Below, piece after piece: positions 9,474-19,212 of a stretch of 64,000 bases of DNA. The stretch is from the NCBI RefSeq assembly GCF_016865425.1, contig NZ_AP023355.1, positions 4,710,198 through 4,774,197 on the forward strand, in the 5' to 3' direction. The translations under genes were made by a program, and so were the position numbers. Source of the DNA: Actinocatenispora thailandica. GTDB lineage: Bacteria; Actinomycetota; Actinomycetes; Mycobacteriales; Micromonosporaceae. The stretch's first letter is position 1; each line of letters starts with the position of its first letter. The notes under the pieces are model-generated. The model was not told the origin of the DNA. It saw only the letters and a program-made list of their open reading frames with translations, and searched no databases.

Positions 9474-9610
9474 GCACGGCACGGCACGGCACGGCACGGC
9501 ACGGTCCGGGCACGGCACGGCACGGCACGGCACGGCACGGGCACGGCACGGCACGGCACGGGCCGGGCACGGCACAGGCCAGGCACGGCACAGGCCGGGC
9601 ACGGCACGGG
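9474..9610. repeat. GGCAC pentanucleotide tandem repeat tract
   Basis: About 135 bases made mostly of the 5-bp unit GGCAC (CACGG in another phase). Runs of the pure unit are broken by GGTCCG, GGGCCG and GGCCAG variants. It lies in the gap between the convergent sigma and DsbA-like genes. It reads through as CACGG/RHGTA-type low-complexity frames on both strands, but no gene is supported. The rest of the 9366-9644 gap shows nothing else. Confidence 0.85.
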
Positions 9611-9644
9611 GCGAGCGGTCGCCGTGGTTCGGGCCGGACGGCCC

Positions 9645-10280
9645 TCAGTCGAAGATCGGCTCGCGGGTGCGGGTCCGCTTGATCTCGAAGAACCCGTCGG
9701 TACCGGCGACGGCGAGCACGCCGTCCCAGAGCCGGCCGGCGGCCTCGCCCTTGGGCGCCGGGCTGATCACCGGGCCGAAGAACGCGATCTGCTCGCCGTC
9801 GGCGCCGGGCACGTGGATCACCGGGGTGCCGACGTCGTAGCCGACCGGGTCCATCCCCTCGTGGTGGCTCTCCCGCAGCCGCGTGTCGTACTCGTCGGTC
9901 TCGGCCGCGTCGGCGAGGTCGGCCGGCAGGCCGGCGTCGTCCAGCGCGTCGAGCAGCAGCTGACGGTCCTTCTCCTGCTTCTTCACGTGGATCCGGGTAC
10001 CGAGCGCGGTGTACAGGTCGCGCAGCACCTCGGTGCCGTGGGCCTGCTCGGCGGCGATGCAGACCCGCACCGCGCCCCACGTGTTGGCGAGCATGGTGCG
10101 GTATCCGTCCGGAATGTCCTTGTCCTCGTTCAGCACCGCGAGACTCATCACACGGAACCGGATCCGGACCGGGCGGACCTGTTCGACCTGCAGCAGCCAT
10201 CGGGACGCCAGCCAGGCCCACGGGCAGGCCGGGTCGAACCACATGTCGACGGTGCTGGCATCGTGCGGGGTTTCAGGCAC
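9645..10280 (-). CDS. DsbA-family mycothiol-dependent nitroreductase (Rv2466c family)
   Basis: 211 residues, close to M. tuberculosis Rv2466c (207 aa). Shared blocks include WFDPACPWAW, RFRVMSLAVLNE, AIAAEQAHG, SHHEGMDPVG, DVGTPVIHV and IKRTRT near the end. Rv2466c is a thioredoxin-fold enzyme that uses mycothiol. Here the first cysteine is C19, but the second (C22 in Rv2466c) is Ala, so a monothiol mechanism is likely. I chose the GTG at 10280, preceded by GAGG, since it aligns with the Rv2466c N-terminus; a TTG at 10364 would add 28 unrelated residues. It is divergent from pepN, as in mycobacteria. Confidence 0.9.
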   Translation of the reverse strand: MPETPHDASTVDMWFDPACPWAWLASRWLLQVEQVRPVRIRFRVMSLAVLNEDKDIPDGYRTMLANTWGAVRVCIAAEQAHGTEVLRDLYTALGTRIHVKKQEKDRQLLLDALDDAGLPADLADAAETDEYDTRLRESHHEGMDPVGYDVGTPVIHVPGADGEQIAFFGPVISPAPKGEAAGRLWDGVLAVAGTDGFFEIKRTRTREPIFD

Positions 10281-10554
10281 TCTGTCCTCATCTCCACGCT
10301 GCGGCCCGGCCGCGTCGCGCCGGGCCGCTCGGTTGTCGTCGGACGATTCTGTTGCCGTTGACAATATTGCTCCCGCAACATTGCCCGCCAGCAGCTACCG
10401 CAACCAAGCCGTGTCCGACGGGACCCTGCACGGTGGTACATGCCTCGTGGAACACTCGCCTAGGAGATACGAAGGAAACGCTTCCGGCCGGCGACGATGC
10501 CACCTCCCCCAGCGGGCGGCCTCCGCGGGCCGACTGGCGCACCAAGGAGGAGAC

Positions 10555-13104
<2,550 letters not shown>

Positions 13105-13123
13105 CCGCCGCCCGCACCGACCG

Positions 13124-13154
13124 GAGCCCGCCCCGCCGTTCGCGGGGCGGGCTC
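13124..13154. terminator. Hairpin terminator after pepN
   Basis: A perfect 12-bp stem (13124-13135 with 13143-13154, 7-base loop), 20 bases after the pepN stop. Its right half is part of a 21-bp tandem repeat. Confidence 0.75.
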
Positions 13155-13196
13155 CGCCATTCGCGGGGCGGGCTCCGCCGTTCGCGGGGCGGGCTC
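13134..13196. repeat. 21-bp tandem repeat, three copies
   Basis: Copies at 13134-13154, 13155-13175 and 13176-13196 differ at one position (G/A at base 5). The unit contains the right arm of the pepN terminator, so the terminator's 3' half has been triplicated. Confidence 0.85.
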
Positions 13197-13293
13197 CGCC
13201 GCGTCCGGACCCGGGTTGGCCGCCCCGATCGCGGCTTCGCGAGCGAGCACCGCCGCGAGCCTCGACGCCACGTCCGACCAGGACCGCCGCGGG

Positions 13294-14196
13294 TCACGGA
13301 ACGAGGACCACCGCCGCGGTGCGGCCCGGTTGCGCGGCCCGCGCGTACGCCGCGGCGATCTCGGCGAGCGGGAACTCCTCCACCGCCGGCAGTTCCAGCT
13401 CGCCGACCGTGGCGAGCTTGGCCAGCTCCGCCAGTACCGCCCGATCGCTGTAGGCGGAGAGCGCGGTGGTGTGGGTTCCGCGCAGCGCCACCGGCAGCGG
13501 CAGCGCCGGCTGCACCGACAGGTACCGGCCACCGGGGCGCAGCGCGTCGAGGGCCGGCGCGTCGAGCCCGGCAGCGTCCAGCACCCCGTCGACACCGCCT
13601 GGTACCAATGCCCGTACCGCATCCGGCCAGCCCGCCGAGGTCTCCACCACGTGGTCGGCGCCGGCCGGGGCGCGATCGGTACTGCCGGGCCGGACGGCGG
13701 CGACCACCCGCAGGCCGCGCCGCCGGGCGAGGGTGCTGGTGAACCGGCCGACCGCGCCAGCGGCGCCGGTGACCAGCAGGGTGTCCCCGGCCGGCAGGTC
13801 CAGCCGGTCCAGGCCCTGCCACCCGGTCGTCGCGTTCAGCGGGACCGCGGCGGCCCGGAGCGGGTCGAGTCCGGCCGCGGGGGCGACCGCGGTGGCGTCC
13901 AGCACCACCAGTTCCGCGTGGCTGCCGGTCGCCGCCGACAGCCGGTCCCGGAAGCCGAACACCGCCTCGCCCGGTGCCAGGGCGTCGACGCCGGTGCCGA
14001 CCGCGTCGATCGTGCCGGCGACGTCCCAGCCCAGCCCGGCGGCGGCCCGGTCGCCGAAGAACCCGTGCTGGGTCGCCAGGTCCACCGGGTTGACCGCCGC
14101 CGCGGCCACCCTGATCCGCACCTGGCCGGCCGCTGGCACCGGGTCCGGAACCTGGGAGACCGCCGGACCGTCGGTACCGCGTGTCGCTGCGCGCAT
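13294..14196 (-). CDS. Medium-chain dehydrogenase/reductase, quinone oxidoreductase type
   Basis: 300 residues, with an N-terminal GroES-like domain (AAAAVNPVDLATQHG) and a Rossmann domain (LLVTGAAGAVGRF near residue 140). The zinc-binding cysteines of alcohol dehydrogenases are absent, which places it with zinc-independent NADPH:quinone reductases. The ATG at 14196 has GAAGGAG upstream. It is divergent from an HxlR regulator, the usual arrangement for electrophile- or quinone-induced reductases. The pair interrupts the conserved pepN neighbourhood. The substrate is unknown. Confidence 0.88.
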   Translation of the reverse strand: MRAATRGTDGPAVSQVPDPVPAAGQVRIRVAAAAVNPVDLATQHGFFGDRAAAGLGWDVAGTIDAVGTGVDALAPGEAVFGFRDRLSAATGSHAELVVLDATAVAPAAGLDPLRAAAVPLNATTGWQGLDRLDLPAGDTLLVTGAAGAVGRFTSTLARRRGLRVVAAVRPGSTDRAPAGADHVVETSAGWPDAVRALVPGGVDGVLDAAGLDAPALDALRPGGRYLSVQPALPLPVALRGTHTTALSAYSDRAVLAELAKLATVGELELPAVEEFPLAEIAAAYARAAQPGRTAAVVLVP

Positions 14197-14235
14197 CGTC
14201 ACTCCTTCGTCGAGCCGGGTGGTGCGCACCAACGT

Positions 14236-14250
14236 AGAGTCCGCTACTCT
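14236..14250. promoter_or_regulatory. Candidate HxlR operator
   Basis: Inverted repeat AGAGT-N5-ACTCT in the middle of the divergent spacer between the reductase and the HxlR gene. Related GAGAGTG words follow at about 14270-14293. Its position fits a shared operator; the assignment is inference. Confidence 0.45.
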
Positions 14251-14300
14251 CCATTGGGAAGTAGGCACCCGAGAGTGCGTAACGAGAGTGCAGGTGCGCC

Positions 14301-14711
14301 ATGGCGACGACGACGGCCACTCAGCGCAGGGCCGAGGCGAAGCGGGAGTACGACGCGTTTCTCGCGGTCTGCCCGTCCCGGCAGTTGCTGGACGCGATCG
14401 CCGACAAGTGGGTCACCCTGGTTCTGACCGCGCTGGATGCGGGCCCCGCGCGGTACTCGCAGCTCAGTCGGCAGATCGCCGGGGTCAGCCAGAAGATGCT
14501 GACCCAGACGCTGCGGACGCTGGAACGCGACGGCCTGGTCGAACGCACCGTCACGGCGAGCGTGCCGGTCCGGGTCGACTACGCGCTGACGCCGCTCGGC
14601 GCGAGCCTGGTCGCGGTGATCGCACACCTCAAGGACTGGGCCGAGGTGCACATGCCGGACGTCCAGCAGTCCCGCCGCCGGTACGACCGCCGCGCCCGCG
14701 ACGCCGGCTGA
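14301..14711 (+). CDS. HxlR-family winged-helix transcriptional regulator
   Basis: 136 residues. The HxlR core is clear: CPSRQLLDAIADKWVTLVL, then YSQLSRQIAGVSQKMLTQTLR and LERDGLVERT. A cysteine at about residue 27, near the start of the helix-turn-helix, is the redox or electrophile-sensing position in HxlR regulators such as HypR, so thiol sensing is plausible. The ATG gives a normal length. It is divergent from the quinone reductase-like gene and probably controls it and itself. Confidence 0.9.
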   Translation: MATTTATQRRAEAKREYDAFLAVCPSRQLLDAIADKWVTLVLTALDAGPARYSQLSRQIAGVSQKMLTQTLRTLERDGLVERTVTASVPVRVDYALTPLGASLVAVIAHLKDWAEVHMPDVQQSRRRYDRRARDAG

Positions 14712-14899
14712 CCGCCACGATCCGGCGACCACCGAGCGCACCGCGCGGCGTCTGCACCCTGTCGCGAACCCGGTGTGCTCGGCGACCGGGACGGCGTGCG
14801 GCCCGATGCGACACGCGCGGGAATCCGACAGCGCACGCGTTCGGATCGGTACCAGAATCGGCACTGGACGTTGTCGGCCAGACCAGTAAGGTGAGCGCC

Positions 14900-15088
14900 A
14901 TGTCGGCACCAAGCAACGTGTGCAGCACGTGCCTCGGGTCCGGTGAGGTGCTTCAGATGCACGCCGCCGTCGTGGACGGCCGCTACCGCACCGTGCAGGG
15001 GTTCGTGCCGTGTCCGCGCTGCGGCGACCCCGAAGCCGGTGTCCAACAACGCCCCCGCATCGGCCCCAACCGCCGCTCCGTCAACTGA
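14900..15088 (+). CDS. Small DnaJ-type zinc-ribbon protein
   Basis: 62 residues. Two CxxC pairs (C8/C11 and C38/C41) with CLGSGE and CPRCGDP surroundings resemble half of a DnaJ central zinc finger. It probably binds one zinc ion, with a role in protein or nucleic-acid contact; the function is unknown. The ATG at 14900 is preceded by a weak AAGGTGAG ribosome site. Similar small zinc-ribbon genes occur near the DUF5130 gene in other actinobacteria, though I recall this only loosely. Confidence 0.7.
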   Translation: MSAPSNVCSTCLGSGEVLQMHAAVVDGRYRTVQGFVPCPRCGDPEAGVQQRPRIGPNRRSVN

Positions 15089-15247
15089 TCCGCGTACCTC
15101 GCCGACTTGCCGCACGATCGGATCAGATCGAATTTGGTCTGACGGTGACGTGCGAAGACGGAAGCGAGCCGGGCTCCGGGCGTTCGCTGGCAAGCCGCGC
15201 CGGGGCGCCGGGTGCGAACGCACCCGAGCCTCGAATCGGCGCAGTCC

Positions 15248-15330
15248 AGCGGGCGTCTGGAGCGCGGCGCAGCGCAGCGGGCGTCTGGAGCGCGGCGCAG
15301 CGCAGCGGGCGTCTGGAGCGCGGCGCAGCG
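15248..15330. repeat. 28-bp tandem repeat, three copies
   Basis: Copies begin at 15248, 15276 and 15304 and are identical except for the last base. The unit has internal GCGC/CGCG symmetry. It abuts the 3' end of the DUF5130 gene (stop at 15335). There are no spacers, so it is not CRISPR. The preceding 15089-15247 shows no gene. Confidence 0.85.
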
Positions 15331-15334
15331 ACGC

Positions 15335-15805
15335 TTACGGAACTCGGGCTTGGTCGCTCAGCATGCGGAGGCCGGTGACGATCCCACCGGCGAGGTCGCC
15401 GCCGGAGAACGCCGCGGTCATCGACAGCGCGGCGAGCGCGCAGACCCGGTCCGGCAGCTTCCTGGCCGCGGACTGTCCGGTCACGATCTCGACGACCCGC
15501 TGGTTCGGCGACACCGCGAGCAGCACGCCGACGTCGGGGTTGGCCAGCCGGTCGTGCAGCTCGTCGGCGGCGCGCCGGTGGTCGTCGCCGTCGAGCTCGC
15601 CGACGTAGATGCTGAACGCCAGACCGGACTGCTCGTCGGCGGCCCGCAGCGCCTCGTCGAGCCGCACCAGCTGACCGCCGGTGAACGGACCGTCGGCGAC
15701 CCCGTCGAACAGCGAGCCCCGGGTCGGCGGATGCTCGACCGGCTCACCGTGACTGGTGACGTGCGGCTCGGCCAACTCGTGCCGGCCATTGTCGGAGGTG
15801 GTCAT
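15335..15805 (-). CDS. DUF5130 family protein (TPM-domain-like)
   Basis: 156 residues. The central part (GLAFSIYVGELDGDDHRRAADEL, then VGVLLAVSPNQRVVEIVTG) has the TPM-fold pattern also called DUF5130. It corresponds to M. tuberculosis Rv2468c, which lies beside pepN there too. No signal peptide or membrane segment is seen. The function is unknown. The ATG at 15805 lies 7 bases after the stop of the CtaJ-like gene upstream, so both form one operon. Confidence 0.82.
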   Translation of the reverse strand: MTTSDNGRHELAEPHVTSHGEPVEHPPTRGSLFDGVADGPFTGGQLVRLDEALRAADEQSGLAFSIYVGELDGDDHRRAADELHDRLANPDVGVLLAVSPNQRVVEIVTGQSAARKLPDRVCALAALSMTAAFSGGDLAGGIVTGLRMLSDQARVP

Positions 15806-15812
15806 CGCTGCC

Positions 15813-16166
15813 TCACCAACTGCCACTTGCGCCCCCCTTGACACCGCGGCCAGCGCCACCGGTGGTGGCGACCGCGCCAGACCCGCCGGAGGCGGCACCG
15901 GCTACAGAGCTGCCGGAGGCGGCACCGGCTACAGAGCCGCCGGCGGGGAGCATCGCGGTACCGGCCGCGGCCGGCTCCGGCGCGTCGTCCGCGGTCAGGA
16001 TGCGCTCCGGCGACGCCAGGAACCACACCGGCGCGAACTCGAACGGCCGACCCGGCCGGTATCGGCGGGAGCGACGCGAACCGGCGCCGTACACCGCGGC
16101 GGCCAGCAGCAGGAACACTCCGACCGGGATACCGACGAAGACGAGCACAACTTCCCAGACTGTCAC
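15813..16166 (-). CDS. ctaJ: Small membrane protein, probable aa3-type cytochrome oxidase subunit CtaJ
   Basis: 117 residues. One membrane helix (about residues 6-28, VVLVFVGIPVGVFLLLAAAV) is followed by the conserved SRRYRPGRPFEFAPVWFL block. The tail is rich in Gly, Ala and Ser and includes an exact 9-residue duplication. The helix plus RYRPGRPF block is what I recall of CtaJ, found in the mycobacterial III2IV2 supercomplex and encoded near pepN. The GTG at 16166 places the helix at the N-terminus; an ATG at 16220 is possible. It lies directly upstream of DUF5130. The naming rests on memory of the family, so treat it as probable. Confidence 0.65.
   Translation of the reverse strand: MTVWEVVLVFVGIPVGVFLLLAAAVYGAGSRRSRRYRPGRPFEFAPVWFLASPERILTADDAPEPAAAGTAMLPAGGSVAGAASGSSVAGAASGGSGAVATTGGAGRGVKGGASGSW
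15885..15938. repeat. 27-bp tandem duplication inside the CtaJ-like gene
   Basis: 15885-15911 is repeated at 15912-15938, adding nine residues in frame to the low-complexity tail. Confidence 0.8.
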
Positions 16167-16233
16167 AGGCTCAACGCACCTCGCCTCGTTGCGACCCTCG
16201 CCGACTCGTCCGGTCGGCATGACCGATGCTCCG

Positions 16234-17670
16234 TCAGCGGGGCTCGGTGACCAACGAACGTGGACCGAGATTCACCGTAGCCGAGGGTAGCTTGGTCCAG
16301 ATGGGCGGGTGCCGGTCTTTCCACCCGGCCGCGTCGTGCAGGGCGGATGCCGCCGCGAGCAGCCGAGCGTCGTCGCCCAGCGGAGCCGACAGTTGCACGC
16401 CGACCGGCAGCCCGTGCCGGTCCGCGCCGACCGGCACGCTGACCGCCGGCGCGCCGGACAGGTTGTGCACCGAGCAGTACGGCGACAGCGCGGTCTGCGC
16501 GTCGAAGTCCTCCGCCGGGCTCATCTCGGTGAAATGCCCGATGCCGACGCCGGGCCGGGCCAGCGTCGGCGTGAGCACCAGGTCGTAGCCGGCCAGCCTG
16601 GCCGCCGCGGCGCGCACCGCCGCGAGCAGCCGGCCGTGCGCGGCGAGCAGGTCCGCGGCGGAGTGCCGCGCCGCCTCCGCGGCCATCCACCGCGCCATCT
16701 TGCCGACCGCGTCGGCGCGGCCGAGCAGGCACGCCACCACCCGGAAGTCGGCGAGCAGCGCCGGATCGTACGGCCCGGGTACCTCGACGACGTGGTGGCC
16801 GAGCCCGGTGAGCAGCTCCGCCGCCCGCCGGTAGGCGGCGACGCAGTCCGGGTGCACCGCGGTGTCGAACAGCGGTGGGTCCAGGTACGCCGCGACCCGC
16901 AGCGGACCGGTCGGCCGCAGCGCGGCGGCCCGGTAGCCGCCGTCGGGCGGCGACGGCGGCAGGTACGGCTCCCCCGCTGCCGGCACGGCCATGGCGTCGA
17001 GCAGCGCCGCCGCGTCCGGCACGGTGCGCGCGATCGGCCCCTGGCTGGCCAGCCCGAACCCGCCGGAGCCGGGCACCAGCCCGCGGCTCGGCTTGTACCC
17101 GACCAGCCCGCACAGCGCGGCCGGTACCCGCAGCGACCCGCCGCCGTCGCTGCCGTGCGCCACCGGTACCAGCCCGGCGGCGACCGCCGCGGCCGCGCCG
17201 CCGGACGAGCCGCCCGGGCTGGCACCGCGCCGCCACGGGTTCGCGGTCGGCACGAAGCCGGCCGCCTCGGTGTACAGGGTGCTGCCGAACTCGCTGGTCG
17301 CGGTCTTGCCGAGGCTGATCGTGCCAGCGGCCCGCAGCGCCGTCACCACCGGCGCGTCGGCGTCCGGCAGGTGCTGCGCGAGCGCCACACAGCCGTACGA
17401 GGTGGGCACGCCCGCGGTCGCCGCCAGGTCCTTGATCGCGGTCGGTACGCCGTGCAGCGCGGGCAGCGGCTCGGCCATGGTGACCGCCACCTCGGCGCGC
17501 TTCGCGGCGTCCCGGGCGGCCTGGTCGGTGACCGTGACGAACGCGCCGATCCGGGTGTCGAACGCCTCGATCCGGGCAAGATAGTGCTCGACCAGCTCCA
17601 CCGGGGACAGCTCGCCGGATCGGATGGCCGCGGCCTGTTCCAGCGCGGTCAGCTCGTGCGGTTGGGTCAC
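16234..17670 (-). CDS. Amidase (amidase signature family)
   Basis: 478 residues. The amidase-signature triad is complete: K80 (PTAIKDL), cis-Ser S155 (SPGGSSGG) and nucleophile S179 (GSDGGGSLRVPA), with the family's 24-residue spacing between the serines. It hydrolyses an amide to a carboxylate; a GatA role is unlikely without gatB/gatC beside it. The GTG at 17670 begins the conserved N-terminus (ELTALEQAAAIRSGELS). It is divergent from kynureninase by 125 bp, which hints at, but does not prove, a link to aromatic amide metabolism. Confidence 0.9.
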   Translation of the reverse strand: MTQPHELTALEQAAAIRSGELSPVELVEHYLARIEAFDTRIGAFVTVTDQAARDAAKRAEVAVTMAEPLPALHGVPTAIKDLAATAGVPTSYGCVALAQHLPDADAPVVTALRAAGTISLGKTATSEFGSTLYTEAAGFVPTANPWRRGASPGGSSGGAAAAVAAGLVPVAHGSDGGGSLRVPAALCGLVGYKPSRGLVPGSGGFGLASQGPIARTVPDAAALLDAMAVPAAGEPYLPPSPPDGGYRAAALRPTGPLRVAAYLDPPLFDTAVHPDCVAAYRRAAELLTGLGHHVVEVPGPYDPALLADFRVVACLLGRADAVGKMARWMAAEAARHSAADLLAAHGRLLAAVRAAAARLAGYDLVLTPTLARPGVGIGHFTEMSPAEDFDAQTALSPYCSVHNLSGAPAVSVPVGADRHGLPVGVQLSAPLGDDARLLAAASALHDAAGWKDRHPPIWTKLPSATVNLGPRSLVTEPR

Positions 17671-17795
17671 GCGGCCACCGTAATCGCGCCGCTCGGCCGG
17701 CGCGTCGGGGCCGGGCGCGGTGTGCACGCCGTCTCCGTCCGGCGGCCCCGAACTGCGGTCACCGGGCCGGCGGGACGAACTGCGAGGATGGCGGG

Positions 17796-19058
17796 ATGGA
17801 GAGCGTGGACTTCGGGCTGGCGGATGCGCTGCAACGGGATGCGGCGGATCCGCTGGCGGGGTGGCGGGACCGGTTCGTGATCGAGCCGGACGGGCCGATC
17901 TACCTGGACGGCAACTCGCTCGGCCGGTTGCCGGTGGCGGCGGTCGACGAGCTCGCCGCCGCGGTCCGCGGCGAGTGGGGCGGCGAGCTGATCCGCGGCT
18001 GGTCGCACTGGATCGAGCTCGGCCGCGAGGTCGGTGACCTGCTGGCCGGCCCGGTCCTGGACGCCGAGCCGGGCGAGCTGGTGCTCAGCGACTCGACCAG
18101 CGTCAACCTGTACAAACTGGCCGCGGCGGCGCTGGCGGCCCGCCCGGACCGGCACGTCGTGGTGGTCGATGAGGACAACTTCCCCACCGACCAGTACCTG
18201 CTGCAGTCGCTCGCGGCCGAGCGCGGCCTGACGCTGCGACCGGTCACCGCCGACCTCGACAACGGGCTGGACACCGCGCAGGTGGTCGCCGCGCTGGACG
18301 ACGACGTGGCGCTGGTGCTGCTGTCGCACGTCGCGTACCGGTCCGGTGCGATCGCCGAGCTGCCCGCGATCACCGCCGCCGCGCACCGGGTGGGTGCCCT
18401 GGTGCTGTGGGACCTGTGCCACTCGGTCGGATCGGTACCGGTGCCGTTGCGGGCCGCCGAGGTCGACCTCGCGGTCGGCTGCACGTACAAGTATCTCAAC
18501 GGCGGCCCCGGCTCGCCCGCCTTCCTGTACGTGCGGCGCGAGTTGCAGTCGGTGCTGCGGCAGCCGATCACCGGCTGGTTCGGCCAGGCCGACCAGTTCG
18601 GCATGGACTCGCGCTACGCCCCGGCGGACGGCATCGACCGGTTCCTGGTGGGCACCCCGCCGGTGCTCTCGGCGTACGGCGCGCGGGCCGGCGCGCGGAT
18701 CGCGGCCGAAGTGGGCATCGAGCCGGTGCGCGCCAAGGGCATGGCGCTGACCTCGTACGCGGTGGAGTTGTACGACACGTGGCTGGCCGAGCACGGCTGC
18801 CGGCTGGCGAGCCCGCGCGACGCGGCCCGGCGGGGCGCGCACGTCACGCTGCATCACCCGAACGCCTGGCAGCTGTGCCAGGCCTGGCAGGACGCCGGCG
18901 TGCTGCCCGACTTCCGCACCCCGGACCGGCTGCGCATCGGCTTCGCCCCGCTCTACACCCGCTTCGCCGACGTGTACGAGGCGTTCCACCGGCTGCGCGA
19001 GATCCTCGCGAGCGGCAGCTACCGCTCGTACCCGGAGCAGCGCAGCCGGGTCACCTGA
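17796..19058 (+). CDS. kynU: Kynureninase
   Basis: 420 residues, full length. This PLP enzyme cleaves kynurenine to anthranilate and alanine. Signatures include IYLDGNSLGRLP near the N-terminus, the PLP-binding Lys K232 in TYKYLNGGPGSP, and the late GFAPLYTRFADVY block. The ATG at 17796 fits the family. No tryptophan dioxygenase or formamidase gene lies nearby, so the rest of the kynurenine route must be elsewhere. Anthranilate may feed catabolism or secondary metabolism. Confidence 0.94.
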   Translation: MESVDFGLADALQRDAADPLAGWRDRFVIEPDGPIYLDGNSLGRLPVAAVDELAAAVRGEWGGELIRGWSHWIELGREVGDLLAGPVLDAEPGELVLSDSTSVNLYKLAAAALAARPDRHVVVVDEDNFPTDQYLLQSLAAERGLTLRPVTADLDNGLDTAQVVAALDDDVALVLLSHVAYRSGAIAELPAITAAAHRVGALVLWDLCHSVGSVPVPLRAAEVDLAVGCTYKYLNGGPGSPAFLYVRRELQSVLRQPITGWFGQADQFGMDSRYAPADGIDRFLVGTPPVLSAYGARAGARIAAEVGIEPVRAKGMALTSYAVELYDTWLAEHGCRLASPRDAARRGAHVTLHHPNAWQLCQAWQDAGVLPDFRTPDRLRIGFAPLYTRFADVYEAFHRLREILASGSYRSYPEQRSRVT

Positions 19059-19212
19059 TCGCCACCGCGGGTGCCTGCTTCGTCGACGCAACGCGAGAGT
19101 TCGCGACGGAGTCAACCCTTTCCGCTCAGGCAGGCATTGAAGGGACGTGAACACTTCCGCGCCCATCGGCCAACTCGATGGCAGGAAGTACCCCCGACCG
19201 AAGGGCACGTCC

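Noticed and set aside
9474-9610. Possible CRISPR array
   Set aside because: The unit is 5 bp with no spacers; it is a simple tandem repeat.
10358-10363. TTGACA as the pepN promoter -35 box
   Set aside because: No acceptable -10 hexamer is found 16-18 bases downstream.
15248-15330. Possible CRISPR array from three 28-bp repeats
   Set aside because: Repeats are directly adjacent with no spacer sequence and no cas genes are present.
16161-16167. Second TGTCACA as another ECF41 promoter
   Set aside because: No CGTC follows at 16-17 bases, and it lies on the strand opposite to the nearby gene start.
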